DNA of 64,000 nucleotides, from contig NC_072459.1 in NCBI RefSeq assembly GCF_027596085.1, positions 20,940,555 to 21,004,554 on the forward strand, written 5' to 3'. This document shows, in pieces, positions 39,079-51,602 of the stretch (positions within the stretch are counted from its first letter, which is position 1; each line of letters begins with the position of its first letter). A program made the position numbers and the translations under genes. The notes beneath the pieces are model-generated. The model was not told the origin of the DNA, made no database searches, and saw only the letters and a list, made by a program, of their open reading frames with translations. Source of the DNA: Anoplopoma fimbria (Eukaryota; Chordata; Actinopteri; Perciformes; Anoplopomatidae).

Positions 39079-39190
39079 TAAAGGGCCACTCCACCAATTT
39101 AACACATGTTACTTGTCATGAGGAGTACTACTTAGCAGTACATAGTATTAGGCCTGTCCTGCAAATACATTCTGAGTCGACTTACACTTA
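39079..39190 (+). repeat. Dispersed repeat family F, copy 1 (end fragment)
   Basis: Starts TTAAAGGGCCACTCCACCAA. The inverted end at 55290-55376 reads, reverse-complemented, TTAAAGGGCCAGTCCACCGA. Similarity fades inward but AGTACTACT persists in both. Confidence 0.45.
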
Positions 39191-40939
39191 AATGATTTTG
39201 TTGCCTAATTGATAAGTTGATTTTATTGTAAAATTGAGTTTCTCCACAAAGAATCACACAAGAGCACCACTTTAAAATCTTATTTTTATAAGAGTTGTGC
39301 TCATAAGTTTCTTGTAGTCTGTCAGTCTGCATGAAAAAGATCAAAAACTAATTATTGATTTTAAATATCGATTAGTCGACTGAGAGTGGGTAGCCCAATT
39401 AAGTATTATTTATTTTGTGGCTCTGGAGTAACTTTCTCAACACTATCACCATGGCTATCTTGGATTTTGGCTGGAGACTTCACATTTTCAAAAGAAAACC
39501 TGCATTACAACCCTTTCAAAAGATAAAAATCCCACTGAGTTGCATTACAGGAAATGTAAAATGCCTCTGCTGCTTCAATTTTGATCATTTTCATTCTGTA
39601 AGTGCCCCGACTTGAAGCCAAAACACCTAAGTGCCCCTAATTTTTTCATCAATAATCGAGCATCAGCGGAAAATAAGCAATCTAACAGTGTTGCTAAACA
39701 TGACATCGCTGTGTATTTCATAACACCCACATGGCGCTCCAGGAGCTGTCAAAATAATCCAATTAAAATGCTGACGCACTGTGACCTGACCTCATGTGTC
39801 GCGTGTGTGTCTTCAATGTTGCCGCTCAGAATGCCAAACTTACTTTGTAACAAAGTCAGCGCATGTATACAGAGCCCTCCTGTGTGGTCCCCAGATATCA
39901 AGCTGTTTTCTCATGATCACAATCCTATTAACCGGCTGACTGGGTTTGCAGTCTGTGCTGTCAGATCCGTGCTACAGTAAGGTGTGATGTTTTCATTAGG
40001 CTTCATTTCAAGGTTTGCATTTTACGACAATATCGCCAATGAGACCAACATTGTAAAGCACATAAAAATCATTAAATTGGTTATATAATAAAACTATGAC
40101 CATAAAAATACAATTAAAAAATCCCAAAATAATATGACCAAACTGAAAAACAGAGTTCAGACATTTACTTACTGAGACCAAATATCAGCAGGTTGTAATG
40201 AAAAAGTGACCACAGAGTAACTCAGGCGATTATTTAATCAAATGTGGACGGAGCCAAAACCGCATCCCTTTTTTAGACAGACTCAGACTGTGGGCTTTGT
40301 GTGAAGATTCACAGCTGAGGTGTGAGGTTTCTGATACGAACATCGTCACAATGATACAGACTGTACTTCTTTTGATTCAACACTCCTCAATCAAGTACAA
40401 CAAACACAATCTGAAGTAGTCTGGTCCTGTACAGTCTTGCCCTGTACTTTGTTTCTCTGAGTCTGAACAAGCCAAATACTCGAGTCGAATTTTCCACCCC
40501 GGACAGACCAAAGAGACCCAAGTGAGGTTGCCTGCAACAGCTTTGTGTGATGTCATCACTAATTGATGGTGTGTTGAGTTGTTCCTCATCAAGCCATAAA
40601 AAATAGTTTCGCCCAGAACAAGCCGGTACATAAGAGTGAAACTTTCCATTGGCTTTTCAGACCTGTGGTTGTGTCGGGGGTGAAAAGACAGTGCAGCAAT
40701 TATGAACATTACAAAGTTTGAAAAAAAACTTCAGTGCAGCAATGGAGCAAATTTTGCACCATTTGACATATAGTAATATTAGTGCTGCAACTATTTCCCA
40801 CATTGATTAACCTGGCAATTATTTCCTCAATTAATTCATTCATCATTAAGTCTATAAAAGGGCGGACAATAGTGAACACAACTAAGAGTCCACAACCATG
40901 CCAGCCGCTCTGTGAGACTGTACTTCAGAACACAGAAGT

Positions 40940-41090
40940 GCTTTTAGCTTAATATTAACATGCTCACAATGACAATGCTAATATGACAACACATCATAGT
41001 TAGTCATAGTAACACACCATCTTAGTTAAGCGTGTTAACATGCTAATTTGCACAAATCAATATGTACAGCTGTGGCTAGCATTAATTTCC
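40940..41090. repeat. Dispersed repeat family E, copy 2
   Basis: AACATGCTCACAATGACAAT followed later by GTGTTAACATGCTAATTTGC, the same order as at 15325-15440. Confidence 0.65.
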
Positions 41091-41284
41091 GCAGGTATTT
41101 GGTTTCGAAGAATTACAAAATTGAAAATGTTACCTGATGATGCTGCTAATAGTTAAATGTGCTAAAAAAACGGAGCATATCTATTGATCTATTGACTCTC
41201 AAGGCCTGGTTGCTTAGCCGGTCGTTAGAAGCTAACGTTGATAACAGCATGAACAGGACAAACAACGGCAACCGTGCTGACAGT

Positions 41285-41400
41285 ATTTACCCGGGGATAA
41301 CCCGGAGGGGCGGCCAGCGTCATTTGCGGTAACCGTCGTGTGAGTGCAGTGCAGAGCGGCGGCCATTAGCTAGCTAGCGTGGCACGACAGGGAAACTTAG
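41285..41400 (-). promoter_or_regulatory. CpG-rich patch, candidate upstream exon or promoter of ppp1r9b
   Basis: A local GC- and CpG-rich block stands in AT-rich surroundings and includes GCGGCGGCCATTAGC, a YY1-like site. It also holds a - strand CCCCGG followed by GTAAAT that could act as a splice donor. Located 2.5 kb upstream of the ppp1r9b start codon. No transcript evidence is available. Confidence 0.25.
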
Positions 41401-42190
41401 CTTACATGCACTACCATGCACGTGCGACCAGTCCAGATACGTAAACAGAGCACAGGGAAGCTCACAGAGGGAGACCGATTTAATTCTCTGCTCAAGTAAA
41501 CATTACTCAACTGTATCTTTTCATAGCACATAGTTGTTTGCTGCTATAATAATGCTGGGAATCCCGTATATAACCTTAAAGGCATTCACACAAGCTATTA
41601 CAATTCATCCTGAGGGGAACATGCACTGAATATCGTGACAATTATTCAGGGGATCACCAATGCTATTAAAGCTAGAAAAAAGTCCAACCAAAAGATTTCT
41701 GACATATGAGACAAAGCAAATTCTAACAATGTATTAGCTGAAACTATAAAAATATCTGCCATTTTTACTAAAAAAATATATTCATAATTTATCAAAATAG
41801 TTGACGATCAATTTTCAGTTTCACTTTCAATGCCTCCTAAGAACTACTCTTAAGGTTTATGTGGGCACCCAAACACTTTCAAAACATTCATTGCAGTGGC
41901 TGCTAGTGCAAACACTTCAGCAACCTCAGCATCTGAACTGAAAGTTGATAAAACATGTCTGTTCGTGTTGCTGTTTGTGTGGTAGCTTGCATCCTTTTCC
42001 ATGGCAACGCTAACAGATTAAATGTTGACAGACGCTGCGTTGTTACAGAATAAAATTGTCTTTAGGTCATATTAAATGAAATAAAAGATTGTTCTCACAG
42101 TCATTATGGGGAATGTAGAAAAGACCGGTTTATGTTCCTGCCTGGGCCCACACTGACTCCAGATGACACAGCTGACCACGATGGGACCAA

Positions 42191-42196
42191 CACACA

Positions 42197-42231
<35 letters not shown>
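42191..42231. repeat. (AC)n microsatellite
   Basis: AC tract interrupted by one AT; a second one lies at 42361-42401. Confidence 0.93.
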
Positions 42232-42235
<4 letters not shown>

Positions 42236-42360
42236 CACAGTAAGTCTTGTGACACTGTCTTGCTAAATAGTAGATTCTCACACACTGATCATGTGAACTT
42301 AGAAGTGAGCAAATCAAATGTAAAGCTAAGAACCTTTACAGACGCCTCTAGAAACACACG

Positions 42361-42401
<41 letters not shown>
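42361..42401. repeat. (AC)n microsatellite
   Basis: AC tract with a CCC interruption at its left end, 130 bp from the tract at 42191. Confidence 0.93.
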
Positions 42402-42403
<2 letters not shown>

Positions 42404-42799
42404 CTAACTCCTGGCTTTTTTTCCTGTCATTGTGGAGACCAATCTGGTGGCTCCTGCTCTAATCAACAAACACACAACTGACAAGCATAAACCTGAAATG
42501 GCCAATACAGACAAATAAAATCTGTCTCCATCCGACCAGATTTCATTTTTACACTCCCCCCGCCTTTGCCAAGAACGACTTCATCCGTCTCCTGCTACCC
42601 CTAATCCTTTGCGGTTCAGGGGTTTGCTTCCTGTGATTCAGTCTGGGTCCCCACTTCTAACTGCACATTGATCTTCCAGTTTAGAGGACACCGTCAAGCA
42701 TCTTGGTGCCATTATTAAAGACACCTGAGGACACAGTGTGGAGCAGATATAATTCATGTTTTTTTAAACATGAGGTTACACACGGCGCCTTACAATTTG

Positions 42800-42945
42800 C
42801 TTCTCCTTCACCCATTCACACACCGGTGGCGGCTGAACTGCCATGCAAGGTTGCAAGTCGCTCCCCGGCAATCAGATGCAACTCTGGGGTCTCGATGTCT
42901 TGCATCGAGGACAATCTGACGTGCCAACCTTGCGATTAAAGGCCA
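42800..42945. repeat. Fish dispersed repeat (putative)
   Basis: The order CCATTCACACACCGGTGGC, GCCATGCAAGGT, CTCTGGGGTCTCGATGTCTTG and GTGCCAACCTTGCGATT resembles a very common teleost interspersed repeat. Single copy in this window, so recognition is from memory of the family. Confidence 0.45.
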
Positions 42946-43703
42946 AGCGGCTCAAATTAACATGCAAAAACCAACATTGGTCCATTAAAGAATGTTGCGC
43001 TCCTCTATTCTATTTTGTAACCAGATTCAAATGTGGTTTATTTACCGAGAGCTACCTTCCTCCTCCTCCTCCCACGAATGTTACACACAAACACACACAC
43101 ACAAACACACACACACACTGTCTCAGTCGGGTCAACACAATCTCAAATAATACCATCTCAGCTCATCCACTGCCTGCCTGCATCAATAATCCTAACCATA
43201 TGTATATATACCAAATGACTATTGACTTGTGATCTATTGGTTGGAGAAAAGCCCCTCCCTTCACTAAATACAGGCTACACAAATAAACACAAACACACAA
43301 ACAGCCTAGCCGTGTGTTCGAGGTGTGAAAGGTGTTTGGGGTGGTTTCATGTGGGCAACAATGACCTTCATCACATACTGCAGGACTGGAGCTCAGTCCA
43401 TCACACCTATGGCCAACACAGTCCCAATTGAGACACTGGAGATGCTTCTGCGCTGACATAAAATGTGCTGGCCTGGTCCAGACATGGGTAATAATGGTGC
43501 TTAAGTCTCCGTGAAGGCACAGCATCTCTTCTTTATGTCTATGTGCGTCACCCACAGTGCTCAACAGAAGCCACATTATGGCAAAAATACAATGACTCCC
43601 GTCTATTCGGCCCACAATCCCCGCATCTGTGGAGGAGACTTCTCGGGCCTGATGCAACACAGTGTGTGTGTGTGCTGCTGCTGGCTAGAGAGACGCTTTG
43701 TTG

Positions 43704-43705
<2 letters not shown>

Positions 43706-43773
<68 letters not shown>
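43706..43773. repeat. (AC)n microsatellite
   Basis: Uninterrupted AC tract of 68 bp. Confidence 0.98.
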
Positions 43774-43775
<2 letters not shown>

Positions 43776-44364
43776 CATCTGCTGCTCGCTCCGAACTTCC
43801 ATCGAAAAACACGCGTCTTTAATGTGGCGTTGCTTTTGGAGCCCCAAAACGCATCACAACGACATGTTACAGTCCCTGCGACTTTGTACACGACATGTAT
43901 TAATTCGGCGTGTAGGTTAAACAAATAGCAACGTTTACTACGGTTAAAATGTATATTATTATCTGTTGTTGGCAGCAACATAAAGGAATATAACAACCCG
44001 TCAAAATGCACCTTATCGGAAGGCGACGCTCAAGATTAGATTATATATCAAGATTAGATTCCAGACTGAATAAAAGATGGTTTTGATCACTACACAATAC
44101 TTAGTTTGCGTCCTTAAGAGGTGTTTACTTCAAAATGTAATGACGGGAATTTAAAAACAGCAGGATTTGTGAGGGAGTTCTTATGGGAGAGAGACGGACG
44201 CGGCGCACGCATCCCGGATGTGTTGTTTCTTTTTTTTTTTTTTTTTTTTACTGCTTTGAGCTTTCACGCAAATGAAATGCAGAACATATCGAGAATCACG
44301 TTGAGTTCTGTGTGTGTCTGTGTTATAACGTGTAAGGACCTGGAGGCGGACGGGCCCTGCCGGG

Positions 44365-44365
<1 letters not shown>

Positions 44366-44397
<32 letters not shown>

Positions 44398-44422
44398 GCC
44401 TGTCTGTCTGTCTGTCTGTCTG
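44366..44422. repeat. (CTGT)n tetranucleotide microsatellite
   Basis: About 13-14 CTGT units with one CTGC unit near 44397. Confidence 0.95.
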
Positions 44423-44520
44423 CTCTGCGTCGCTTCCTTCCTGCAGACTCTCGTCTTTCATAGAAGAATAAAAACGTTTCTGTCCACGCAGGTTAAACCT
44501 CGCTACACCGTGATCCGTAC

Positions 44521-44700
44521 CTCGTATTCCGGTTTGTCAGACGCAGCAGCCCCGGTGCCCGTTAGGATCCGGAGTGGAGACAGTCCATTGTCCTGCTGCT
44601 GGTTGCTGGTTGCTGCTGATTCCTCCTGCGAGAGAACAGACTGGGTGCCAGCCTCCCTTCTGCTCCTCCCCCTCCCACCCCTCCCATCATGTTCCTCCAT
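44521..44700 (-). other. Candidate upstream exon (5'UTR of ppp1r9b?)
   Basis: On the - strand a CpG-rich, stop-free stretch ends at GAATACGAG followed by the donor GTACGG. It lies in the right orientation and 5.7 kb upstream of the ppp1r9b ATG. The predicted peptide (ends AAASDKPEYE) matches nothing I recognise, so a non-coding leader exon is more likely than coding. Unproven. Confidence 0.25.
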
Positions 44701-44835
44701 CTCTCTCCCTCTCCTCCGCTGCTCTCCTGCGTCCTTTCCCCTCTTCCAATTTCAGTTTTTTTCCCAAATCTCTTCCACTTCACACCCTCATACCCTCCCC
44801 TTACACTTTTGTTAATTCTCCTTTATTATTATTAT

Positions 44836-44882
44836 ATTCCTTTATTGATCCCCATGGGGGAAATTCAAGTGTTGCAGCAGCT
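44836..44882. repeat. Retroelement-like 3' tail preceding the minisatellite
   Basis: TTTATTGATCCCCATGGGGGAAATT resembles TTTATTAGTCCCGCAGCGGGGAAATTT at 49558-49584. Both are head/tail signatures of a dispersed fish retroelement family that I cannot name with certainty. Confidence 0.5.
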
Positions 44883-46158
44883 CAACTACACAGACAATAA
44901 ATACACATACTATACACCTACACAGACAATAAATACACATACTATACAACTACACAGACAATAAATACACATACTATACAACTACACAGACAATAAATAC
45001 ACATACTATACAACTACACAGACAATAAATACACATACTATACAACTACACAGACAATAAATACACATACTATACAACTACACAGACAATAAATAAATAC
45101 AACTACACAGACAATACTATACAACTACACAGACAATAAATACACATACTATACAACTACACAGACAATAAATACACATACTATACAACTACACAGACAA
45201 TAAATACACATACTAAATACAACAATAAATACACATACTATACACAGACAATAAATACACATAATACAATAAATACACATACTATACAACTACACAGACA
45301 ATAAATACATACTATACAACTACACAGACAATAAATACACATACTATACAACACAGACAATAAATACACATACTATACAACTACACAGACAATAAACAAC
45401 TACACAGACAATAAATACACATACTATACAACTACACAGACAATAAATACACATACTATACAACTACACAGACAATAAATACACATACTATACAACTACA
45501 CAGACAATAAATACACATACTATACTATACAACTACACAGACAATAAATACACATACTATACAACTACACAGACAATAAATACACATACTATACAACTAC
45601 ACAGACAATAAATACACATACTATACAACTACACAGACAATAAATACACATACTATACAACTACAATAAATACACAATAAATACACATACTATACAACTA
45701 CACAGACAATAAATACACATACTATACAACTACACAGACAATAAATACACATACTATACAACTACACAGACAATAAATACACATACTATACAACTACACA
45801 GACAATAAATACACATACTATACAACTACACAGACAATAAATACACATACTATACAACTACACAGACAATAAATACAATAAATACACATATACAACTACA
45901 TACTATACAACTACACAGACAATAAATACATACATACTATACAACTACACAGACAATAAATACACATACTATACAACTACACAGACAATAAATACACATA
46001 CTATACAACTACACAGACAATAAATACACATACTATACAACTACACAGACTATACATACAACTACACAGACAATAAATACACATACTATACAACTACACA
46101 GACAATAAATACACATACTATACAACTACACAGACAATAAATACACATACTATACAAC
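44883..46158. repeat. 32-bp-period minisatellite, about 40 units
   Basis: Consensus CTACACAGACAATAAATACA followed by CATACTATACAA. Most units are identical over long stretches. A minority carry internal deletions or partial duplications (near 45091-45120, 45211-45280, 45661-45690, 45875-45930 and 46050-46070), where the phase is reset. AT-rich; no open frame survives through it. Confidence 0.97.
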
Positions 46159-47086
46159 AAAATAAAGATAGAATTCACTGACAGACGTCATTTTACTGCC
46201 ATTCAGTCATGTGAACGGACATCCGAATGGCCTAACGTAACAGCTTCCCCTTACTCTCTGTTTTAACTGACTGGATTAACTGTTTTGGTGGCTAGATGAC
46301 ATTTAAAAGCAGTTTGACAATAGCGACAGGTCAGTGAACGCAGCATTTCAGTTGCAACATGGAGATTAAGCGACCTCTGCCGGCCAAATCAGCTAAAAGC
46401 AATGTACAACTACACCACTACCACTACTATTGTAGGCTAGTGGTGCTGTGGAATGAGAGGTACAATCATGTGGTCTTGAATTAGTGTTCTTGGTGACACC
46501 AATATGCATTTTCAATTAAAAGTCACAACAATATATATAAGAAACAAATAACTCTTCAAAAACTCCTGCATTAAAAAAATCGTACTTTAAAGTCGGTATC
46601 TTTAAAGCGCTTAAGTAAAAAAAATGTCTGCAGAAAAATTGTCCCCTGTGAATGATGTCCAATATTACTATATAATAGGTGCCATTACTAGATTGTTAAT
46701 ATTAACGGACTAATGTGTTAACAGATTATTTTAAACAGACTATTATTATTATACTGTTGCAACTGGTTGAGGCGGTAGTTTTAACTAATTTATATACAGT
46801 TATGTCGTTTAGTCCAGTGGTTGCCTCTTTACACATACAAACAGACTATACACACATCACCATTGTCTTGCATAAAATAAAAAATAGGAATGAAAATTGA
46901 AATGCTAATAATAAAATAAAATAAATGTACTGCTGCAAATCGCATACTTTTTCTTTTAACATTTAGTACACACTGCAGCTTCCCTTTACAAATACGTACT
47001 GTGTGCAGTATGCATTCTATTGGGACATGCTACTTCCTTTCATCATAACACAGCACCTTTTACTTTGACCCTCTAGCTCATATATA

Positions 47087-48693
47087 CAGCGGGTAAAATA
47101 AGTATTGAACACGTCACCATTTTTCTCAGTAAGTATATTTCTAAAGGTGCTATTGACATGACATTTTCACCAGATGTCGGTAACAACCCAAGTAATCCAT
47201 ACATACAAAGAAAACCAAACGAGTAAGTTCAGAAATTAAGTTATGTGTAATAAAATGGAATGACACAGGGGAAAAGTATTGAACACGCTTACTGAAATTT
47301 ATTTAATACTTCGTACAAAAGCCTTTTTTGACAGCTTCAAGACGCCTCCTGTATGGAGAAACTAGTCGCATGCATTGCGCAGGTGTGATTTTGGCCCATT
47401 CTTCCACACAAACAGTCTTCAAATCTTGAAGGTTCCGTGGGCCTCTTCTATGAACTCTGACCTTTAGTTCTTTCCATAGATTTTCTATTGGATTCAAGTC
47501 AGGTGATTGGCTGGGCCATTCTAGCAGCTTTATTTTCTTTCTCTGAAACCAATTGAGTTTCCTTGGCTGTGTGTTTGGGATCATTGTCTTGCTGAAATGT
47601 CCACCCTCATTTCATCTTCATCATCCTGGTAGATGGGAGCAGATTTTTATCAAGAATGTCTTGGAACATTTTTCCATTCATCCTTCCTTCAATTATATGA
47701 AGTTTGCCAGTGCCGCATGCTGAAAATCAGCCCCACACCATGATGTTCCCACCTCCAAACTTCACTGTTGATGGTGTTTTTGGGGTGATGTGCAGTGCCA
47801 TTTGACCTCCAAACATGGTGTGTATTATGGCATCCAAAGAGTTCAATTTTGGTCTCATCTGACCAGACTATATTCTCCCAGTATTTCACAGGCTTGTCTA
47901 AATGTTGTGCAGCAAACTTTAAACGAGCTTCAACATGCTTTTTCTTCATCAATGGAGTCTTGCGTGGTGAGCGTGCATACAGGCCACGGCGGTTGAGTGC
48001 ATTACTTATTGTTTTCTTTGAAACAATTGTACCTGCTAATTCCAGGTCTTTCTGAAGCTCTGCACAAGTGGTCCTTGGCGCTTGGACAACTCTTCTGATA
48101 ATTATTTTCACTCCTCTGTCAGAAATCCTTCGAGGAGCACCTGGTCGTGGCCGGTTTATGGTGAAATTATGTTCTTTCCACTTCCGGATTATGGCCCCAA
48201 CAGTGCTCACTGGAACATTCAGAAGTTTAGAAATCCTTCTGTAACCAATGCATCAGTATGTTTTGCAACAATAAGGTTGCAAAGGTCTTGAGAGAGCTCT
48301 TTGCTTTTACCCATCATGAGATGTTTCTTGTGTGACACCTTGGTAATGAGACACCTTTTTATAGGCCATCAGTTGGGACTGAACCAGCTGATATTAATTT
48401 GCACTGACAAGGGGCAGGATTGCTTTCTAATTACTGATAGATTTCAGCTGGTGTCTTGGCTTTCCATGCCTTTTTGCACCTCCCTTTCTTCATGTGCTCA
48501 ATACTTTTTCCTTGTGTCATTCCATTTTATTAAACATAACTTAATTTCTGAACGTATTTGTTTGGTTTTCTTTGTATGTATGGATTACTTGGGTTGTTAC
48601 CGACATCTGGTGAAAATGTCATGTCAATAGCACCTTTAGAAATATATTTACTGAGAAAAATGGTGACGTGTTCAATACTTATTTTACCCGCTG
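47087..48693 (-). mobile_element. Tc1-like transposon 2, degenerate
   Basis: 1607 bp element with long terminal inverted repeats of about 200 bp (47087-47289 and 48494-48693). Outer ends are CAGCGGGTAAAATAAGTATT and its inverse ending ACCCGCTG, and TA flanks both sides. The transposase remnant inside is on the - strand. Its ends and protein differ from the element at 26860, so it is a different Tc1 subfamily. Confidence 0.95.
47303..48317 (-). pseudogene. Tc1-like transposase, inactivated (second subfamily)
   Basis: Starts with MMGKSKELSQDL at 48317. A 1-nt deletion near 48250 interrupts the N-terminal helix-turn-helix; the frame then resumes as [31 protein letters not shown] carries the first catalytic Asp. 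An in-frame TGA replaces the Cys codon after VWG, the second Asp motif QDNDPKHTA follows, and another small deletion precedes [20 protein letters not shown] and the Glu motif [10 protein letters not shown]. It ends KGFCTKY TAA at 47303. Clearly non-functional. Confidence 0.93.
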
Positions 48694-48867
48694 TATTTGC
48701 TGTGCAAAGGATTGTGGGTCGGAATAGCCAGACAAGCATGCTGGCTGACCATACTGCAAAATGTGACTGGATATAGTAGAACATCCTGGTGTTTTTGGTG
48801 TACTGCATTTGACATCTTAAAACATCACAACAGGCCCTGACTATACACTGTTTTTTTATTTTGTGAG

Positions 48868-48902
48868 GGGTCACAAGCCAAAAAGGTTAGCAAAGACTGG
48901 TT
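48868..48902. repeat. Degenerate repeat end (GGTTNGNAAANACTGG)
   Basis: GGGTCACAAGCCAAAAAGGTTAGCAAAGACTGG resembles, in the same orientation, the end at 54938-54965 (ACAAGCCACAAAGGTTGGAAACCAC) and, inverted, 11628-11645. Fragments of one old DNA-transposon-like family. Confidence 0.4.
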
Positions 48903-49520
48903 TAATCTTAATCTTGAAAAATCATTAGTAATTTAACCTGTCAAATAATGATTGTGATTGGAGGTCTGGCTTTTTAAAGTGACAGACCACTGTACCCACT
49001 AAAAAGAGAAAATCATCTATTTTTCATGTGTGAACTAATATGTAAAACCAACAGAACTAGTACACTATGCCAACATGACAGCAAGAGTTTTTTCAAGGTC
49101 AACTAAAGCAAATACCCGAGTTAAATAGTTTTACTTTCCATCATCACATTGCCCGGTGCAGAGGCGCAGTAACTTTCTAAACAATGAAAAAAGAAAATAC
49201 AAGTCTTTATTTTATTGTGAAACCCCTTTTAACCGGAAAAGGTAGTACTTTGGTTGTGTGTTGACTGTCCAATGAGTGTTTACCGCCCCCAAGTGGTCAC
49301 TGTGAGGAACTGCGACACGGATTTAATCCACGCTAAATCACGGTGCTTGTAACGGTAATGTTGTTATTAATAACAAAAAATTAAAGCTTTATAACATGCT
49401 ACAGTAGATTTACTCAGCCTCGGAGCCGTTTAATGACGTCTTTATAAGGCTCTGGATGTTCTTTATTTGAACCGAGTCGAACGCGATAGCGAATCTACTT
49501 CCGGTGTTATCATTTCAAAG

Positions 49521-49690
49521 TAAGATAAGATAAGATAAGATAAGATAAGATAATAAGATTTATTAGTCCCGCAGCGGGGAAATTTGCAGACTTACAACAG
49601 CGTAGAGTAAAGTGCACACAAGAGACATAGTAGAAGAAGACAAGCTAAAAATAAAAAATAAAAAATGAAAAATAAAAATAAAATAAAACA
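49521..49690. repeat. (TAAGA)n microsatellite plus retroelement-like tail
   Basis: About seven TAAGA units run into TTTATTAGTCCCGCAGCGGGGAAATTTG, then A-rich simple sequence. The tail signature parallels that at 44836-44882. Confidence 0.7.
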
Positions 49691-50964
49691 AGTATTATAA
49701 ATAAGCAATAGTAGAAAAAACAACAATAACTGAAATATTATATTTACAGACAGAGAAAAAAACAAACTATTTTAACTATTTTTAACTTTTTTAACTATTA
49801 TTGCACAGTGTAATGTGTAATGTATTGCACAGGTTTTTATTGTCAAATAAGGTAGCTTAATTGAAAAAAAGTTCAAAAGAACAGGAACAACGTGCTGATT
49901 GTTCTCCGCATTCCACAAGTATTTAGTATTTATAAGTATTTATATTAGTTATCATACGTTTTTAGAAGTTTGAATAATTGTATTAATAGTCATGTGATTG
50001 TTAAGGAAATTGGTAATTATTTGTATAGTTATATAAGACTTTTATCCAACAAAATCCCTTATACCATACTAACTTATCTGAGATTCCTCTTTTACTCTTC
50101 CCTTTTTATTTCTGGTAATTTGTATCCTCCTTTGTGAAAATAATGGATGAATGTGAGCAGCAGATACAGTATGACCTATGAACTGTGTGTCAAGTTTTAG
50201 TAACCAAATGTAGACAGAGGAGGGCAGCAGACTGAGGTTTATCTAAGGTGGTCATGAGAAATCCACTACATTGAACATATGACACTGAATTTCAGATTTA
50301 AAAAAAAAATGTTTACTGGACTTGTGAGGCATTGAAGAAGGTTTGATAATTTGTTTTAAACAGTCATAATATGTCGACACCAAGTCTGCTAAATATTAAA
50401 AAAGCTCTTTATGTGTGTTTTATTAACTATCCATCTTAAGTCTGATAATGTATCAGAACTACAAAGCGGGTTACTCAAATGTTAAATTTTTTGTCCCTAT
50501 GCTCTTTTTTTGAACATGTATTTATACATTATATCCAAACATTTTATACACAGTTGAGTGTCACTTTAAATAGTTACTGTATCATGCTTTACCTCGTTTC
50601 AGATTTGTACTAATAAAGGCCAAATAGTGTATATAAATGCTGTCGACATATCTGTAGAAAAAAACAAAACTAACCTTATCTCTCATGGCAGCAATGGACC
50701 CAATTAGAGTTAAGGTGTTCATGATGCAGCCATAACACTTCACCTGTTGAGGGCAGCTGTTGGCTGATTTCGGAAGGGGTAGACATGGTTGTAGTCCTTA
50801 TTTTAAAACAGGATCACTGCACTGAAGAATCACACAAAATGTCATTTTTGCTTTTTGACGCAAAACTTCCCAAGACTTTTCTTTTAATCATGAGTAAAAG
50901 TTTAGGACCACTCTTAACCCTTGTGCATCCCTTAAATAAGTAGTTCTGATGTCCTCGGTGGACA

Positions 50965-51410
50965 AAACATTTTTGTGTAAAAATATTTATATTATTTTCC
51001 ACGTTAAATGGGTTATATCTTTTAAACTACATCCGACCTGATCGTAACTACCAAAAATGTATTTATTTACAGAAATGAAATCCTTTCAATTATTTTATGT
51101 TTACTTAATTCTAGGGGGGGATTTATTTTTCCAGTCTGGGATCTGTCAATTACAATAAACACAAATCAGCATGTTTTTGATCCCATAGGGATAACAGGAG
51201 AAAATGTGTGCAATGTGGTGGAAAATAGTAGAATCTACAATTTTGCAGCCATGGCTCTAGATCCAAAAGCCTGATATAATAGAATGCATATTTTTTTTGC
51301 TGCAATGGACGTGGGATCAAAATTGTAGTTTCAATGGAGGACATTTTTGACTGTTGTGTCTGTATTTTGGTTAGAGAGTTTATTATAGGAGCTGAAGTTG
51401 TACTTCCTAA
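50965..51410. repeat. Dispersed repeat family C, copy 3
   Basis: Shares TATATCTTTTAAAC, CCTGATCGTAACTACCAAA, GTCTGGGATCTGT, GCAATGGACGTGGGATCAAA and TTTATTATAGGAGCTGAAGTT with 19640-20480, in the same order and orientation, with more of the middle preserved. Confidence 0.7.
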
Positions 51411-51602
51411 ATAATAACAAAAAAATATTTAAAAAAACCTCACATCCTTGCTAAAATGAATGCCATATGCAATAACACAAGCAACATTTTATACACACCA
51501 GCCAAGTTCACTTATTTTGCTTAAGACTTTAACCAAAGAGTTTCATCCCCGCAAAAAAAAAAAAAAAAGAGGAATCCACTGAGACATTCTGGTTGAAAAA
51601 GC

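Larger units (their letters stand above)
38807..44508. other. Upstream region of ppp1r9b
   Basis: About 5.7 kb with no recognised coding exon. It contains repeat families E and F, a SINE-like head, a fish repeat at 42800-42945 and AC microsatellites at 42186-42231, 42361-42401 and 43706-43773. The - strand ORF over 43163-43660 matches no family I recognise. Confidence 0.5.
48903..51590. other. Intergenic region left of carhsp1
   Basis: AT-rich DNA without recognised exons, downstream of carhsp1 and upstream of the Tc1 element. Contains only the TAAGA/retroelement tail and repeat family C copy 3. Confidence 0.5.

Noticed and set aside
43163..43660. 165-aa - strand ORF upstream of ppp1r9b
   Set aside because: No recognisable domain, includes repeat-derived sequence, and no paired splice sites or promoter context were found. 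Kept out of the gene list, though not disproved.
44883..46158. CRISPR-like regular repeat array
   Set aside because: Units are contiguous with no unique spacers and the genome is a vertebrate; it is a tandem minisatellite.
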